A stretch of DNA of 64,000 nt from Oscillospiraceae bacterium (GTDB lineage: Bacteria > Bacillota > Clostridia > Oscillospirales > Ruminococcaceae). This document shows, one piece after another, positions 56,043 to 64,000 of this stretch (position 1 is its first letter; each line of letters opens with the position of its first letter). Location of the stretch: the NCBI GenBank assembly GCA_017847875.1, contig JAGASN010000020.1, forward strand, positions 1 through 64,000, written 5' to 3'. Made by a program: the position numbers and the translations under genes. The notes beneath the pieces were generated by a model that saw only the letters and a program-made list of their open reading frames with translations, was not told where the DNA came from and made no database searches.

Positions 56043-57692
56043 TTATTCCGGAAGATAGCTTATATAATTATATCCGCCTTCCGGAAGAAGTTTTACGGTA
56101 AGGACCATGTTGCGGTCATCTTCATAGCTATAATCCAGAGTGAGGTGGAAAGCGATTTTATCTTCCGATTCTTCGATGCTGCTTACAACAAGAGCGGGGG
56201 TATCGCCGATTCCTACATGTCCGTCAAGGAAATAGCAATTCTGCTCTTCGTAGTAAATATAAGGATCCCGGAGCTGTTCTTCGGAAACATCGAAATATTT
56301 CATAACTTCGCTTTCAAAAAATTCCCCGGAATAGGCGTAAACTTTTTCTCTGAATCCCGGAAGAGAAACTTCGATTCTGTCCTCAACATAGGTTTTTGAC
56401 ATAAGCCAGCTGTAAAAAATTGTGGCACTCTCTTTTGAAAAATCCTCAACGCCTTCGTCAATGTAATAAAGGCTTACGCCCTTGTTGACTCCGAGTTCGT
56501 AATATGGGCTGATTTCGCCGCCGAAATTGACGATTATTTCCTCATGGAATTCGGAAAGGCCGGTGTTTTTAACAATGGGTTCGATTTTAACAACGTTCGC
56601 ACTGTGCATGGCTTCCGTTGCCGCATAGTTGGCGGTGTAGCTGTCAATAGTTATATAGCAGGGGAAAGATTCATTTTCTTTAAGTTCCGGAAGATTTTCG
56701 ACTTCCGGAAGTCCTATTCTGAAAGTTTCTATAAAAGTTTCAATGTTTTCTTCCGCGATTTTCGGAATTTTATCAAGACCGTCGCTGTTTCGGATTCTGA
56801 AGTCATAGCCGGCTCCGGCATAAGGGTTTAATGTTATGAGTCCTTCAAGGGTAACTGTTCCGGAAAAAGTTGCCAAAACGGAATCGTAAGATTTTTCTAT
56901 TCCCTCCCCGTGGGAAGTAACTTCGAGCTCTTCAAGAACCCAGTCGCCGATTGAATCTCCCACGGTGAGTTCTGATGCTTCGAGGTTATTGGAACCGAGG
57001 CAGAAAGAAAGGGCTTCACCCTCAGCGCTCATGGGAAATTCCGGTTCTTCGATTTTTTCCGGAAGATAGCTTAAAAAGCGGTAGCCGCCGTTTTCGGTAA
57101 GAAGTACGTTAAGATAGCAGGGAGCACCGCCGACGGAAAGATATATTACAAGTTCGTCCTCAATTTTGGTATGGGAAAGAATTTTTATTTCATATTGCGA
57201 ACCGGAACCGCCGATACTTGCGCCGGGTGAACAATAAGCGTTATGGGTGCCGTCATAAAAGGAAGTATCTTCCCGGAGCCTTTCGGGGTTTACTCCGAAA
57301 TAGCTTTCGATAAGTTCCTCAAATTCTTCCGCCGGAAAAGAATAGCCGATTCCGTGGGGAGAAGCAAAACGGGTGCTGTAATCGCTGTATTTTTCGACAA
57401 ATTTTCCTGTTGCCCAATAAAAATAATATTTGGTTTCAAGGCTGTAAGCTTTTTCAAAATACATATCGTAAAGAAAACCGCCGATTTTTTCGCTTTCAAA
57501 AGTTCCGTCCTCTTTTTTGACCGCGCCGAAATCAAGGATTATCTTTTCGATAAAATCTTCGCTTATTTCTTCGGCTTCCGGTTCTTTTTCAAGGGAAACG
57601 GTTTCTTCCCTCGGGTCAACGATTTCAACGTTCCAACCGCAGCCGGAAAAACATATTGCAAGGGAAAGAATTATAACAAGGATTTTTTTCAC
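56043..57692 (-). CDS. Large lipoprotein with an internal duplication, unknown function
   Basis: A 549-residue lipoprotein using GTG 57692 behind GAGGTG. Signal ILVIILSLAICFSGC (lipobox Cys ~18). Two copies of one domain are visible. Copy 1 (~45-215) has 'EEFEELIESYFGVNPERLREDTSFYD' and ends 'GGYRFLSYLPE'. Copy 2 (~385-549) has 'GEFFESEVMKYFDVSEEQLRDPYIYYEEQNCYFLDG' and ends 'GGYNYISYLPE'. Between them lies an unrelated domain (~225-375). The function is unknown. The promoter at 57733-57761 includes two TTAGACA direct repeats. It is adjacent to another lipoprotein of unknown role. Confidence 0.7.
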   Translation of the reverse strand: MKKILVIILSLAICFSGCGWNVEIVDPREETVSLEKEPEAEEISEDFIEKIILDFGAVKKEDGTFESEKIGGFLYDMYFEKAYSLETKYYFYWATGKFVEKYSDYSTRFASPHGIGYSFPAEEFEELIESYFGVNPERLREDTSFYDGTHNAYCSPGASIGGSGSQYEIKILSHTKIEDELVIYLSVGGAPCYLNVLLTENGGYRFLSYLPEKIEEPEFPMSAEGEALSFCLGSNNLEASELTVGDSIGDWVLEELEVTSHGEGIEKSYDSVLATFSGTVTLEGLITLNPYAGAGYDFRIRNSDGLDKIPKIAEENIETFIETFRIGLPEVENLPELKENESFPCYITIDSYTANYAATEAMHSANVVKIEPIVKNTGLSEFHEEIIVNFGGEISPYYELGVNKGVSLYYIDEGVEDFSKESATIFYSWLMSKTYVEDRIEVSLPGFREKVYAYSGEFFESEVMKYFDVSEEQLRDPYIYYEEQNCYFLDGHVGIGDTPALVVSSIEESEDKIAFHLTLDYSYEDDRNMVLTVKLLPEGGYNYISYLPE

Positions 57693-57732
57693 GGGATAAC
57701 ACCTCTTTTACGTTTGTCTAACCTTGGTTATA

Positions 57733-57761
57733 ATTTTACATCTGTCTAATCGTTTTGTCAA
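57733..57761 (-). promoter_or_regulatory. Promoter of the large lipoprotein gene, with TTAGACA repeats
   Basis: TTGACA (57761-57756), 17-base spacer, TAAAAT (57738-57733) on the minus strand. TTAGACA occurs in the spacer and again ~25 bases downstream, a possible operator pair. Confidence 0.65.
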
Positions 57762-57779
57762 TACCTTTTTTGAAAAAAA

Positions 57780-57814
57780 AGAAAAAAACCTGCCGTAAAG
57801 CAGGTTTTTTTGTT
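57780..57814 (-). terminator. Terminator of the aromatic amino-acid operon
   Basis: Stem AAACCTGC/GCAGGTTT with loop and T7 on the minus strand, 5 bases after the DAHP synthase stop. Confidence 0.8.
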
Positions 57815-57818
57815 TTTA

Positions 57819-58847
57819 TTAAACTTTTTCAGCAAGTTCATAAATGAGCTTTTCGGTCTTTTCCCAACCGAGGCAGGGGTCGGTAATGGATTTTCCGTAA
57901 ATTCCGCCGCCGGTTTTCTGGCAGCCGTCTTCAATATAGCTTTCAATCATAAAGCCTTTTACCATTTTTGCGATATCGCTGTTATATTTTCTGCTGTACA
58001 TAACTTCGTGGGCAATTCTAATCTGTTCAAACCACTGTTTTCCGGAGTTGGAATGGTTGCAGTCAACGATGACTGCCGGGTTTTTGAAATTTCCTTCGCT
58101 GTAAAGGTCGAAAACTCTCTGAAGGTCTTCGTAATGATAGTTCGGGTGGCTGTTTCCGTGTTTGTCAACATATCCGCGGAGAATTGCATGGGCAAGGGGG
58201 TTGCCCTGGCTTTGAACTTCCCAGCCGCGATATACAAAATTATGGGGAACCTGGGCGGCGGTTATGGAGTTCATCATAACGGAAAGGTCGCCGCCGGTGG
58301 GGTTTTTCATTCCGACCGGAACGTCAATTCCGCTTGCGGTAAGGCGGTGGTGCTGGTCTTCAACGGAACGTGCGCCAACGGCAACGTAACCGAGAAGATC
58401 AGAAAGATAGCGGTGGTTTTCCGGATAGAGCATTTCGTCCGCGCAGGTAAAACCGGTTTCCTCAAGAGCGCGAAGGTGGAACTTACGGACGGCGCAGATT
58501 CCTTCGAAAAGATCCGGTTCGCCGTTGGGGTCCGGCTGATGAAGAAGACCCATATATCCCTGGCCGGTGGTTCTGGGTTTTCCGGTATAGATTCTCGGGA
58601 TAATCACGATTTTATCCTTAACTTCCTCCTGAACTTTTGCAAGGCGGTGGATATAATCGAGAACGGAATCTTCTCTGTCTGCGGAGCAGGGTCCGATTAC
58701 GAGAACAAGTTTATCGGAACGGGATTCAAAAACCGCGCTTATTTCTTCATCGCGGGCGGCTTTAACTTCGGCAAGTTCCGGAGTAAGAGGATACATTTCC
58801 TTTGTTTCGAGCGGGATAGGCAGTTTTCTTTTAAATTCCATATTCAT
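57819..58847 (-). CDS. 3-deoxy-7-phosphoheptulonate (DAHP) synthase, type I
   Basis: A 342-residue enzyme that condenses PEP and erythrose-4-phosphate, the first step of the shikimate pathway. 'LVIGPCSADREDSVLDYI' and 'YTGKPRTTGQGYMGLLHQPD' form the PEP/metal site. 'ADEMLYPENHRYLSDLLGYVAVGARSVEDQHHR' and 'VDCNHSNSGKQWFEQI' add the conserved Cys/His/Glu ligands. It is of the AroF/G/H (I-alpha) subtype by length and motifs; no separate regulatory domain is fused. Feedback type (Phe, Tyr or Trp) cannot be told. It is the last gene of the operon, 18 bases after tyrA. Confidence 0.95.
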   Translation of the reverse strand: MNMEFKRKLPIPLETKEMYPLTPELAEVKAARDEEISAVFESRSDKLVLVIGPCSADREDSVLDYIHRLAKVQEEVKDKIVIIPRIYTGKPRTTGQGYMGLLHQPDPNGEPDLFEGICAVRKFHLRALEETGFTCADEMLYPENHRYLSDLLGYVAVGARSVEDQHHRLTASGIDVPVGMKNPTGGDLSVMMNSITAAQVPHNFVYRGWEVQSQGNPLAHAILRGYVDKHGNSHPNYHYEDLQRVFDLYSEGNFKNPAVIVDCNHSNSGKQWFEQIRIAHEVMYSRKYNSDIAKMVKGFMIESYIEDGCQKTGGGIYGKSITDPCLGWEKTEKLIYELAEKV

Positions 58848-58865
58848 AGCAATAAATCTCCTTTT

Positions 58866-59723
58866 TTACTTTTTATCGAAAAGTGCGCGGCGGGCAGTGG
58901 AAACACGCATCATTTCGCGCATTGTTTCTCTGTCGCCGTTTTCAAGGGTCTCGCGAAGTTTTCCGAATTCGGAAAGGAATTTGTCCATTTGTTCCAGGAG
59001 GGTTTCTTTATTCATAAGAAAAAGTTCGCTCCACATTTCGTCATTTATTCTTGCGATTCTCGTTAAATCACGGAAGGAGTCGCCGGTGTAATCCTGGAGC
59101 TTTTCGCCGTCATAACAGTTCATAAGCGAAACTGCGATGCAGTGGGTGAGCTGGGAAACAAAGCCGATCATCTCATCGTGTTTTTCCGGAGTCAGGACGG
59201 AAACACGGTTGAAGCCCATAAGCCTTCCAAGCTCAAGGCAGTCTTCAACGGCCGTTTCGGTGTTTTTTTCGGTGGGGGTCACGATATAGTTTGCGCCGTG
59301 GAAAATTTTCGGGTCGCTGTTTTGCACTCCGTAAACTTCCTTACCTGCCATAGGGTGGGCGGCGATGAATTCAACGTCCGACCGGAGCATTTCCTGGATT
59401 TTATATACAACGGAGCTTTTTACGCCGGTAACGTCCGTAAGAAGGGCACCGGGTTTTAAAAATTTCTGATATTTCTCTATCCATTCCATAAAAACCTTCG
59501 GATAGAGGGCGAAGATTATGAGTTCCGCTTTTCCTAGAACTTCCGGAATAGGCTTTGTAAAACCTTCGTCGATAATTCCGTTTTCAACGGCGTAATCTAC
59601 ATCTTCCTGATTGAGGGTTATTGCGGAAATTTTAAAACCGAGCTTTCGAAGAGCTTTTGCATAGCTTCCGCCGATTAAACCAAGACCGACGATGAGTATA
59701 TTTTTGCTTGTATCAAGCATCAC
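58866..59723 (-). CDS. tyrA: Prephenate dehydrogenase
   Basis: A 285-residue NAD-dependent enzyme leading prephenate to 4-hydroxyphenylpyruvate for tyrosine. The Rossmann motif is 'ILIVGLGLIGGSYAKAL' (~9-25). 'AELIIFALYPKVFMEWIEKY', 'DVTGVKSSV' and the catalytic His in 'FIAAHPMAGKEVYGV' follow. No C-terminal ACT domain is present, so feedback control through that route is absent. Start ATG 59723 (or 59720) overlaps the end of aroA by 11 bases. Confidence 0.93.
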   Translation of the reverse strand: MMLDTSKNILIVGLGLIGGSYAKALRKLGFKISAITLNQEDVDYAVENGIIDEGFTKPIPEVLGKAELIIFALYPKVFMEWIEKYQKFLKPGALLTDVTGVKSSVVYKIQEMLRSDVEFIAAHPMAGKEVYGVQNSDPKIFHGANYIVTPTEKNTETAVEDCLELGRLMGFNRVSVLTPEKHDEMIGFVSQLTHCIAVSLMNCYDGEKLQDYTGDSFRDLTRIARINDEMWSELFLMNKETLLEQMDKFLSEFGKLRETLENGDRETMREMMRVSTARRALFDKK

Positions 59724-60927
59724 AAAGATTCACCTCGAATCCGAGTTTTTTAAGCCGCTCGAAGAAATCCGGAAGGCTCTTCCGGGAAGCTTCCGCTCCT
59801 TCGATTTTTCCTCCGGTAAGGGTTGAAAGAACTGCGCAGGACATTACGATCCGGTGGTCATTGTGACCGCAAAGAACTTCAGTTGGCGCATGAAAATCAT
59901 GAGGATAGACCACAACGCTGTCTTCATGAACGGTCACCGCAACACCGAATTTCGAAAGTTCCTCCGCCATGGCGGAAGCTCTGTCGCTTTCTTTTATCTT
60001 AAGGCGCCTTGTTCCGGTAAAAACTCCGCCGCCTTTAACCGCCGCAACGGCAAAAAGAATCGGGCCGAGATCCGGGCAATCGGAAATGTTTATGGTCGGG
60101 GTGCCTTTTCCGAGAAGGGCAAAGTTTTTTTCATAAACTTTGTCGCCCTGAAGGCTTTTCGGGTTAAGGCCGGTTATTTCAATTTCGCTTCCGAGTTCAT
60201 TAAGAGCGGCGAAAAAAGCGGCGTTTGAATAATCTCCCTCAACCTTTGCCGAAACAGCTTTATAGCTCTGTCCGCCTTTTATGAAAAGGGTTTTTTCGTC
60301 CTGCCATTTTATTTCAACGCCGAAGGTCGCAAGAGCTTCAATGGTGAGGTTTATGTAAGAAAGGCTTTCCACCGGGGGAATAAGCTGGATAACGCTGTCG
60401 TCTCCAAGAAGCGGAAGAACGAAGAGAAGCCCGGTTATAAACTGGCTGCTTATGTTGCCTTTTATTTTATAAGTTCCGCTTTGGAGCTTTCCGCCGACTT
60501 TTATTTTATCCGGCGCCGCTTCAAAAGTTATGCCCTGTTTTTTAAAGATATCTTCATAAACAGAAAGGGGACGGGAAAGAAGTTTTTCGCTTCCGGTAAG
60601 TGTAAAGGTTTTTCCGTCAAGAAGGCAGATCGGGATAAAAAACCGAAGGGTGCTTCCGCTTTCGCGGCATTTTAAAACCGCGCCTTCCGGAATATTTCGG
60701 ATATCGGCGCCGGTTATGGCAACTTTGTCGCCTTCGGTTTCATATTCCGCGCCGATTGCGGAAAGGCAATCGAGAGTTGCCTTCATATCTTCGGAGGAGG
60801 AAATTCCTTCGATTACGCTTTTTCCTTTTGCAAGCCCTGCGCCGATAAGAAGGCGGTGCGCCATGCTTTTTGAAGGAGGAGCTTCCATTATTCCTTTGCC
60901 TTTTCCGGGTCTGATTTCGGCAATCAT
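59713..60927 (-). CDS. aroA: 3-phosphoshikimate 1-carboxyvinyltransferase (EPSP synthase)
   Basis: A 404-residue enzyme that adds enolpyruvate to shikimate-3-phosphate. Substrate-binding motifs: PPSKSMAHRLLIGAGLAKG (~17-35), 'LKCRESGSTLRFFIPICLLDGK', 'GNISSQFITGLLFVLPLLG', 'DYSNAAFFAALNELG' and 'GHNDHRIVMSCAVL'. It overlaps aroQ upstream by 4 bases and tyrA downstream. Slightly shorter than the average 425-430 residues but complete. Confidence 0.96.
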   Translation of the reverse strand: MIAEIRPGKGKGIMEAPPSKSMAHRLLIGAGLAKGKSVIEGISSSEDMKATLDCLSAIGAEYETEGDKVAITGADIRNIPEGAVLKCRESGSTLRFFIPICLLDGKTFTLTGSEKLLSRPLSVYEDIFKKQGITFEAAPDKIKVGGKLQSGTYKIKGNISSQFITGLLFVLPLLGDDSVIQLIPPVESLSYINLTIEALATFGVEIKWQDEKTLFIKGGQSYKAVSAKVEGDYSNAAFFAALNELGSEIEITGLNPKSLQGDKVYEKNFALLGKGTPTINISDCPDLGPILFAVAAVKGGGVFTGTRRLKIKESDRASAMAEELSKFGVAVTVHEDSVVVYPHDFHAPTEVLCGHNDHRIVMSCAVLSTLTGGKIEGAEASRKSLPDFFERLKKLGFEVNLCDA

Positions 60928-61361
60928 CTGTTTTTGCTCCTTTCGAGGAGGATATCCATTGCTTCAAGATATCCGTCGGTGCCTTTTCCGATTACGGAAG
61001 CAACGCAGCCAAGGCGGATATAGCTAATCTGGCGGAAATCCTCGCGTTTTGAAACGTCGGAAATATGTACTTCAACGGTCGGGATACCGACGGCTTTTAC
61101 CGCATCGAGAAGAGCAATGCTGGTATGGGTATAAGCGCCGGGGTTGATTACGATTCCGTCAAAAACGCCGAAGGCTTCCTGAATTTTGTCAACAAGGGCG
61201 CCTTCGTGGTTGCTCTGGAAAAATTCGACGGAAACATTGTTTTTTTCAGCATGGGCAGAAATTTTTTCAAGGAGGGAATTATAATTTTCGCTTCCGTAAA
61301 TTCCCGGTTCGCGGATTCCGAGCATATTGAGGTTCGGTCCGTTAATCACCAAAATTTTCAT
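60924..61361 (-). CDS. aroQ: 3-dehydroquinate dehydratase, type II
   Basis: A 145-residue dodecameric-type enzyme. 'ILVINGPNLNMLGIREPGIYG' with the active-site Tyr, 'EFFQSNHEGALVDKIQEAFGVFDGIVINPGAYTHTSIALLDAV' and 'EVHISDVSKREDFRQISY' cover all catalytic residues, with the catalytic His in the EVHIS box. The usual Asn after EVHIS is Asp here. It overlaps aroE-aroK by 20 bases, implying coupled translation. Confidence 0.95.
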   Translation of the reverse strand: MKILVINGPNLNMLGIREPGIYGSENYNSLLEKISAHAEKNNVSVEFFQSNHEGALVDKIQEAFGVFDGIVINPGAYTHTSIALLDAVKAVGIPTVEVHISDVSKREDFRQISYIRLGCVASVIGKGTDGYLEAMDILLERSKNR

Positions 61362-62595
61362 TCAGAAAATCCTCCTTTATCTTTTCGGAAACTTTTTCTG
61401 CGGAACAGTTCGCATCGATAATTTTATCGGCGGAACCGCAGTAAATTTCATAGCGTTCCTCAAAACGCTTTTTAATGGCTTCAAAACTGGAAGCTGTGGG
61501 TCTGTCGCTTGTGGGAACAAGGTTTTCAAGCGGACGGTTGATGAAATATATCTTTCCGTTTTTGGAAAGATTTTTAACGTTTTCCGGGTCAAGAACAGCT
61601 CCGCCGCCGGTGGAAATTATTGCTCCGGTTTTTCCGGAAAGTTCAAAAATCGCTTCGCTTTCAAGCTTGCGGAATGCGGGTTCGCCTTCTTTTTCAAAAA
61701 TATCGGAAATTTCGCGGCCTGTTTTTTTGATTATGATTTCGTCGGAATCAAAAAGCGGCATTTTAAGTTCTTCGGAAAGGATTTTTCCGACTGTTGTTTT
61801 TCCGGAAGAGGGCATTCCTATAAGAACGATGTTCTTTTTCATTCGGAGAAGCCGCTGATAGATTTTTTCGGCTCTTTCTTTCGGAACGGGTTCGTCAAAA
61901 AAATGTTCCGCCGCAAGAATCGCCTGCATCACGAGCATATAAAGTCCTGATGCTGCGGGAATTTCGAGGCTTTGAGCACGCTGAACAAAATCGGTTCGGA
62001 GCGGGTTATAAACAACGTCTATCGCTCCATCAAGATTCGGAAAATCCGCCGGGTCAACCGCCATTCCGGAAAGCTTGGGGAACATTCCGCAGGGGGTTGT
62101 GTTAACAAGGATTTTTGCATCGGAATGATTGAGCACCGCTTCTTCATTTGTTATGGTGCCTTTTCCGGGAACAAGGTCGGTTTTGAGCACCGTTTGAGCA
62201 CCGAGAGCTTTCAGGACTGCTTCGGCGGTATGGGAAGTTCCGCCGTTTCCGAGAATTATTGCTTTCTTTCCGGAAACGGAAATTCCGCTCCGCTCAAAAA
62301 GCGCTTTTAAACCGCCGAAATCGGTGTTATATCCGAAAAGTTTTCCGCCGCGGTTAACAATGGTGTTGACTGCGCCGATTTCTTTTGCGGCCTCATCGAT
62401 TTCATCAAGAAAAGGAATTACCGCCTGTTTATAAGGAATGGTAACGTTGATTCCTTTAAAATCTTTTGCCTTTATAAAATCTTCAAGTTCTTCCGGGCGA
62501 AGTTCTTTTATTTCATATTTATAATCGCCGATTTTTTTATGGATTTCCGGCGAAAAGCTGTGGGGAAGATGTTCCCCGATAAGTCCGTATTCCAT
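61342..62595 (-). CDS. Shikimate dehydrogenase-shikimate kinase fusion (AroE-AroK)
   Basis: A 417-residue bifunctional protein. Residues ~1-250 are shikimate dehydrogenase: 'LPHSFSPEIH' (shikimate-binding Ser pair), 'GINVTIPYKQAVIPFLDE' with the catalytic Lys, 'GYNTDFGGLKALF' and the NADP loop LGNGGTSHTA. Residues ~253-417 are shikimate kinase: Walker A GMPSSGKTTVG, 'PLFDSDEIIIKKTG', 'FRKLESEAIFELS' and 'IISTGGGAVLDPENVKNL', plus the lid Arg in SDRPT. Both active sites look intact. In most Bacillota these are separate genes. It lies 3 bases after aroC. Confidence 0.93.
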   Translation of the reverse strand: MEYGLIGEHLPHSFSPEIHKKIGDYKYEIKELRPEELEDFIKAKDFKGINVTIPYKQAVIPFLDEIDEAAKEIGAVNTIVNRGGKLFGYNTDFGGLKALFERSGISVSGKKAIILGNGGTSHTAEAVLKALGAQTVLKTDLVPGKGTITNEEAVLNHSDAKILVNTTPCGMFPKLSGMAVDPADFPNLDGAIDVVYNPLRTDFVQRAQSLEIPAASGLYMLVMQAILAAEHFFDEPVPKERAEKIYQRLLRMKKNIVLIGMPSSGKTTVGKILSEELKMPLFDSDEIIIKKTGREISDIFEKEGEPAFRKLESEAIFELSGKTGAIISTGGGAVLDPENVKNLSKNGKIYFINRPLENLVPTSDRPTASSFEAIKKRFEERYEIYCGSADKIIDANCSAEKVSEKIKEDFLNENFGD

Positions 62596-62598
62596 ATT

Positions 62599-63690
62599 TC
62601 ACCTCAGCCAGTCGGTGCCGTATCTCTGGGCAAGGATATCACAAAGAACGATTGCGGCGGCGGAATCCGCAACAACTCTTGCTCTGTGGATAATTGCCGG
62701 GTCGTGGCGGCCTTTTATCACAAAATTTTTGTTTTCACCTTTGGTGAAATCAACGGTTTCCTGCTCAAGGGAAATTGAAGGGGTGGGTTTTATGGCACAG
62801 CGGAAAGTTATGGGCATTCCGTTTGAAATTCCGCCGTTGATTCCGCCGTTATGGTTGGTTTTTGTAAAAACCTTTCCGTTTTCATCAACGCGGAAAGGGT
62901 CGTTGCCTTCGCTTCCGCGCATTTTTGCAAAACCGAATCCGGCGCCGAATTCAACGCCTTTTACTGCCGGAATGCTGAAAAGAAAATGGGCAAGCTGACT
63001 TTCAATGCTGTCAAAATAAGGTTCGCCGATTCCGGCGGGAATTCCGGTTATTGCGGTTTCAAGGATTCCGCCGACGGAATCCTGTTCGTTTTTTGCCGCA
63101 AGAATGGCTTCTTCCATTTTTCTGCCCTGTTCTTCATCAAGAACGGCAAAAAGTTTTCCGTTAAGGGAATCTATATCTTCTTCGGTATTTTCAAAATTTC
63201 TGTCGGGAATTCCGGCACATTCCGCAATGTGGGTTCCGATTTTAATGCCTTTTTCAGCAAGGGCGGAAACGCAGATTGCGCCTGCGGCAACGATTCCTGC
63301 GGTTATTCTTCCGGAAAAATGTCCGCCGCCCCGATAATCCTGGAAACCGTGGTATTTGCACTCCGCGGAAAAATCCGCATGACCGGGTCTTGCGGTTACC
63401 GCAATTTCGGAATAATCCTTGCTTTGGGTATTCTCGTTTCTGATGAGAATTGCAATGGGCGTTCCGGTTGTAAAGCCGTTAAAAACGCCGCTTAAGATTT
63501 CGAATTTGTCGCCTTCCTGCCTTGCGGTGGAAATTGCGCCGGCAGGGCGCCTTTTTGTAAGCTGGCCGGCGATGAAATCTTCGTCAACCCGGATTCCCGG
63601 GGCCATTCCGGAAAGGATTGCAACGATTCCGGCGCCGTGGCTTTCGCCGGCAAGAGTTATGGAAACGCTTTGTCCGAAGGTATCTTTCAT
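62599..63690 (-). CDS. aroC: Chorismate synthase
   Basis: A 363-residue FMN-dependent enzyme that closes the pathway. 'VSITLAGESHGAGIVAILSGMAPGIRVDEDFIAGQLTKRRP' is the first family signature. 'RPGHADFSAECKYHGFQDYRGGGHFSGRITAG' and 'NGGINGGISNGMPITFRCAIKPTPSI' are the second and third. 'GRHDPAIIHRARVVADSAAAIVL' near the end holds the final signature. It starts immediately after the aroB stop; the promoter of the operon is outside the window. Confidence 0.97.
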   Translation of the reverse strand: MKDTFGQSVSITLAGESHGAGIVAILSGMAPGIRVDEDFIAGQLTKRRPAGAISTARQEGDKFEILSGVFNGFTTGTPIAILIRNENTQSKDYSEIAVTARPGHADFSAECKYHGFQDYRGGGHFSGRITAGIVAAGAICVSALAEKGIKIGTHIAECAGIPDRNFENTEEDIDSLNGKLFAVLDEEQGRKMEEAILAAKNEQDSVGGILETAITGIPAGIGEPYFDSIESQLAHFLFSIPAVKGVEFGAGFGFAKMRGSEGNDPFRVDENGKVFTKTNHNGGINGGISNGMPITFRCAIKPTPSISLEQETVDFTKGENKNFVIKGRHDPAIIHRARVVADSAAAIVLCDILAQRYGTDWLR

Positions 63691-64000
63691 TTAAAAAAAT
63701 TCCTCCATTCGTTCAAAAAGTTCTGCGGTGGACCATTCTTCCATTTTGAAATTTTCGATTTCCGGAAGGGTTATAACGGTGACCTTTTCGCCGGAAAATT
63801 TTTTATCATGGGAAGCGGCGGCAACAAGTTTTTCGATATCGCCGTGATATTCGGTCGGCAGACCGAGTTTTTTGAGCACCGCTTTTAATCTTTCGCGGAT
63901 TTTCGGAGAACACATGGGAATCATTCCGAGAGCGACACATTCGCCGTGATAAAGTCCACCGAGTTCTTCGGCACTTTCAATGGCGTGTCCCATTGTGTGA
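63691..64000 (-). CDS. aroB: 3-dehydroquinate synthase, partial (C-terminal ~103 residues)
   Basis: The C-terminal end of AroB; the 5' part lies beyond the right edge. The visible start H-T-M-G-H-A-I-E is the metal-binding (F-G)-H-T-x-G-H-A-x-E box. The following 'LGGLYHGECVALGMIPMC' holds the second metal His (YHGE). The C-terminus is complete at 63691. Being first of the visible operon genes, it supplies dehydroquinate to aroQ. It is not a truncated gene as far as can be seen; it is cut by the window. Confidence 0.9.
   Translation of the reverse strand, partial: HTMGHAIESAEELGGLYHGECVALGMIPMCSPKIRERLKAVLKKLGLPTEYHGDIEKLVAAASHDKKFSGEKVTVITLPEIENFKMEEWSTAELFERMEEFF

Overview
The window looks like chromosome of an uncultured gut-type Clostridia (Oscillospirales/Ruminococcaceae-like Bacillota). 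Supporting signs are strong GGAGG ribosome binding sites, frequent TTG starts, canonical TTGACA-N17-TATAAT promoters, short GC-stem/T-tail terminators, many lipoproteins with Glu/Pro linkers, and the order rimP-nusA-rnpM-ylxQ-infB-rbfA-nrnA-truB. This taxonomic reading is an inference from gene content only.

Region 1 (1-7009) is the integrase-proximal part of an integrated mobile element: a DUF2971 gene running off the left edge, an AAA ATPase, an excisionase-like HTH protein, a RepA-like ATPase, two MobC/ribbon-helix-helix proteins around a hairpin-rich candidate oriT, a ParB-like protein and a tyrosine integrase. The integrase abuts an intact tRNA-Ser(CGA) on the minus strand. On the other side of that tRNA (7100-7680) lies a decayed array of three ~190-bp units, each starting with a tRNA-Ser 5' half that stops at the anticodon loop.

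Region 2 (7.8-29.3 kb) is housekeeping: a CNNM/CBS transporter, flavodoxin, greA, DegV, fused serine dehydratase, anaerobic ribonucleotide reductase (nrdD/nrdG), TraX-family membrane protein, the nusA-infB translation operon, an amidase-domain lipoprotein, nitroreductase, GNAT, hflX, uridine phosphorylase and a PlsC acyltransferase.

Region 3 (29.4-43.2 kb) is accessory: a HAD-phosphatase lipoprotein, an orphan peptide-binding lipoprotein, zinc-ribbon membrane proteins (one broken), and a cobalamin-riboswitch operon with a DUF4430 (transcobalamin-like) lipoprotein plus a complete ECF transporter (T, double-ATPase A, S). Two tandem paralogous pairs of sigma factor plus DUF4367-like membrane protein follow, then MazG-like and small zinc-ribbon genes.

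Region 4 (43.4-57.7 kb) holds gap, a soluble histidine-kinase-like ATPase, a NitT/TauT-type ABC operon led by a Crp/Fnr regulator, a divergent polar amino-acid ABC operon with a short leader ORF, a beta-lactamase-fold hydrolase, nicotinate phosphoribosyltransferase, a UcpA-like dehydrogenase, and two lipoproteins, one behind a structured leader ending in a terminator.

Region 5 (57.8-64.0 kb) is an aromatic amino-acid operon on the minus strand: aroB (partial)-aroC-aroE/aroK fusion-aroQ-aroA-tyrA-DAHP synthase, tightly overlapped and closed by a terminator. It supplies all steps from phosphoenolpyruvate/erythrose-4-phosphate to chorismate, plus the prephenate dehydrogenase step toward tyrosine.

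The observations most worth a second look are the tRNA-Ser half-gene array, the unassigned attenuator-type leader at 55.7-55.85 kb, the riboswitch-controlled DUF4430/ECF uptake system, the tandem sigma/DUF4367 modules and the His/Arg-ending leader ORF at 48.77 kb.
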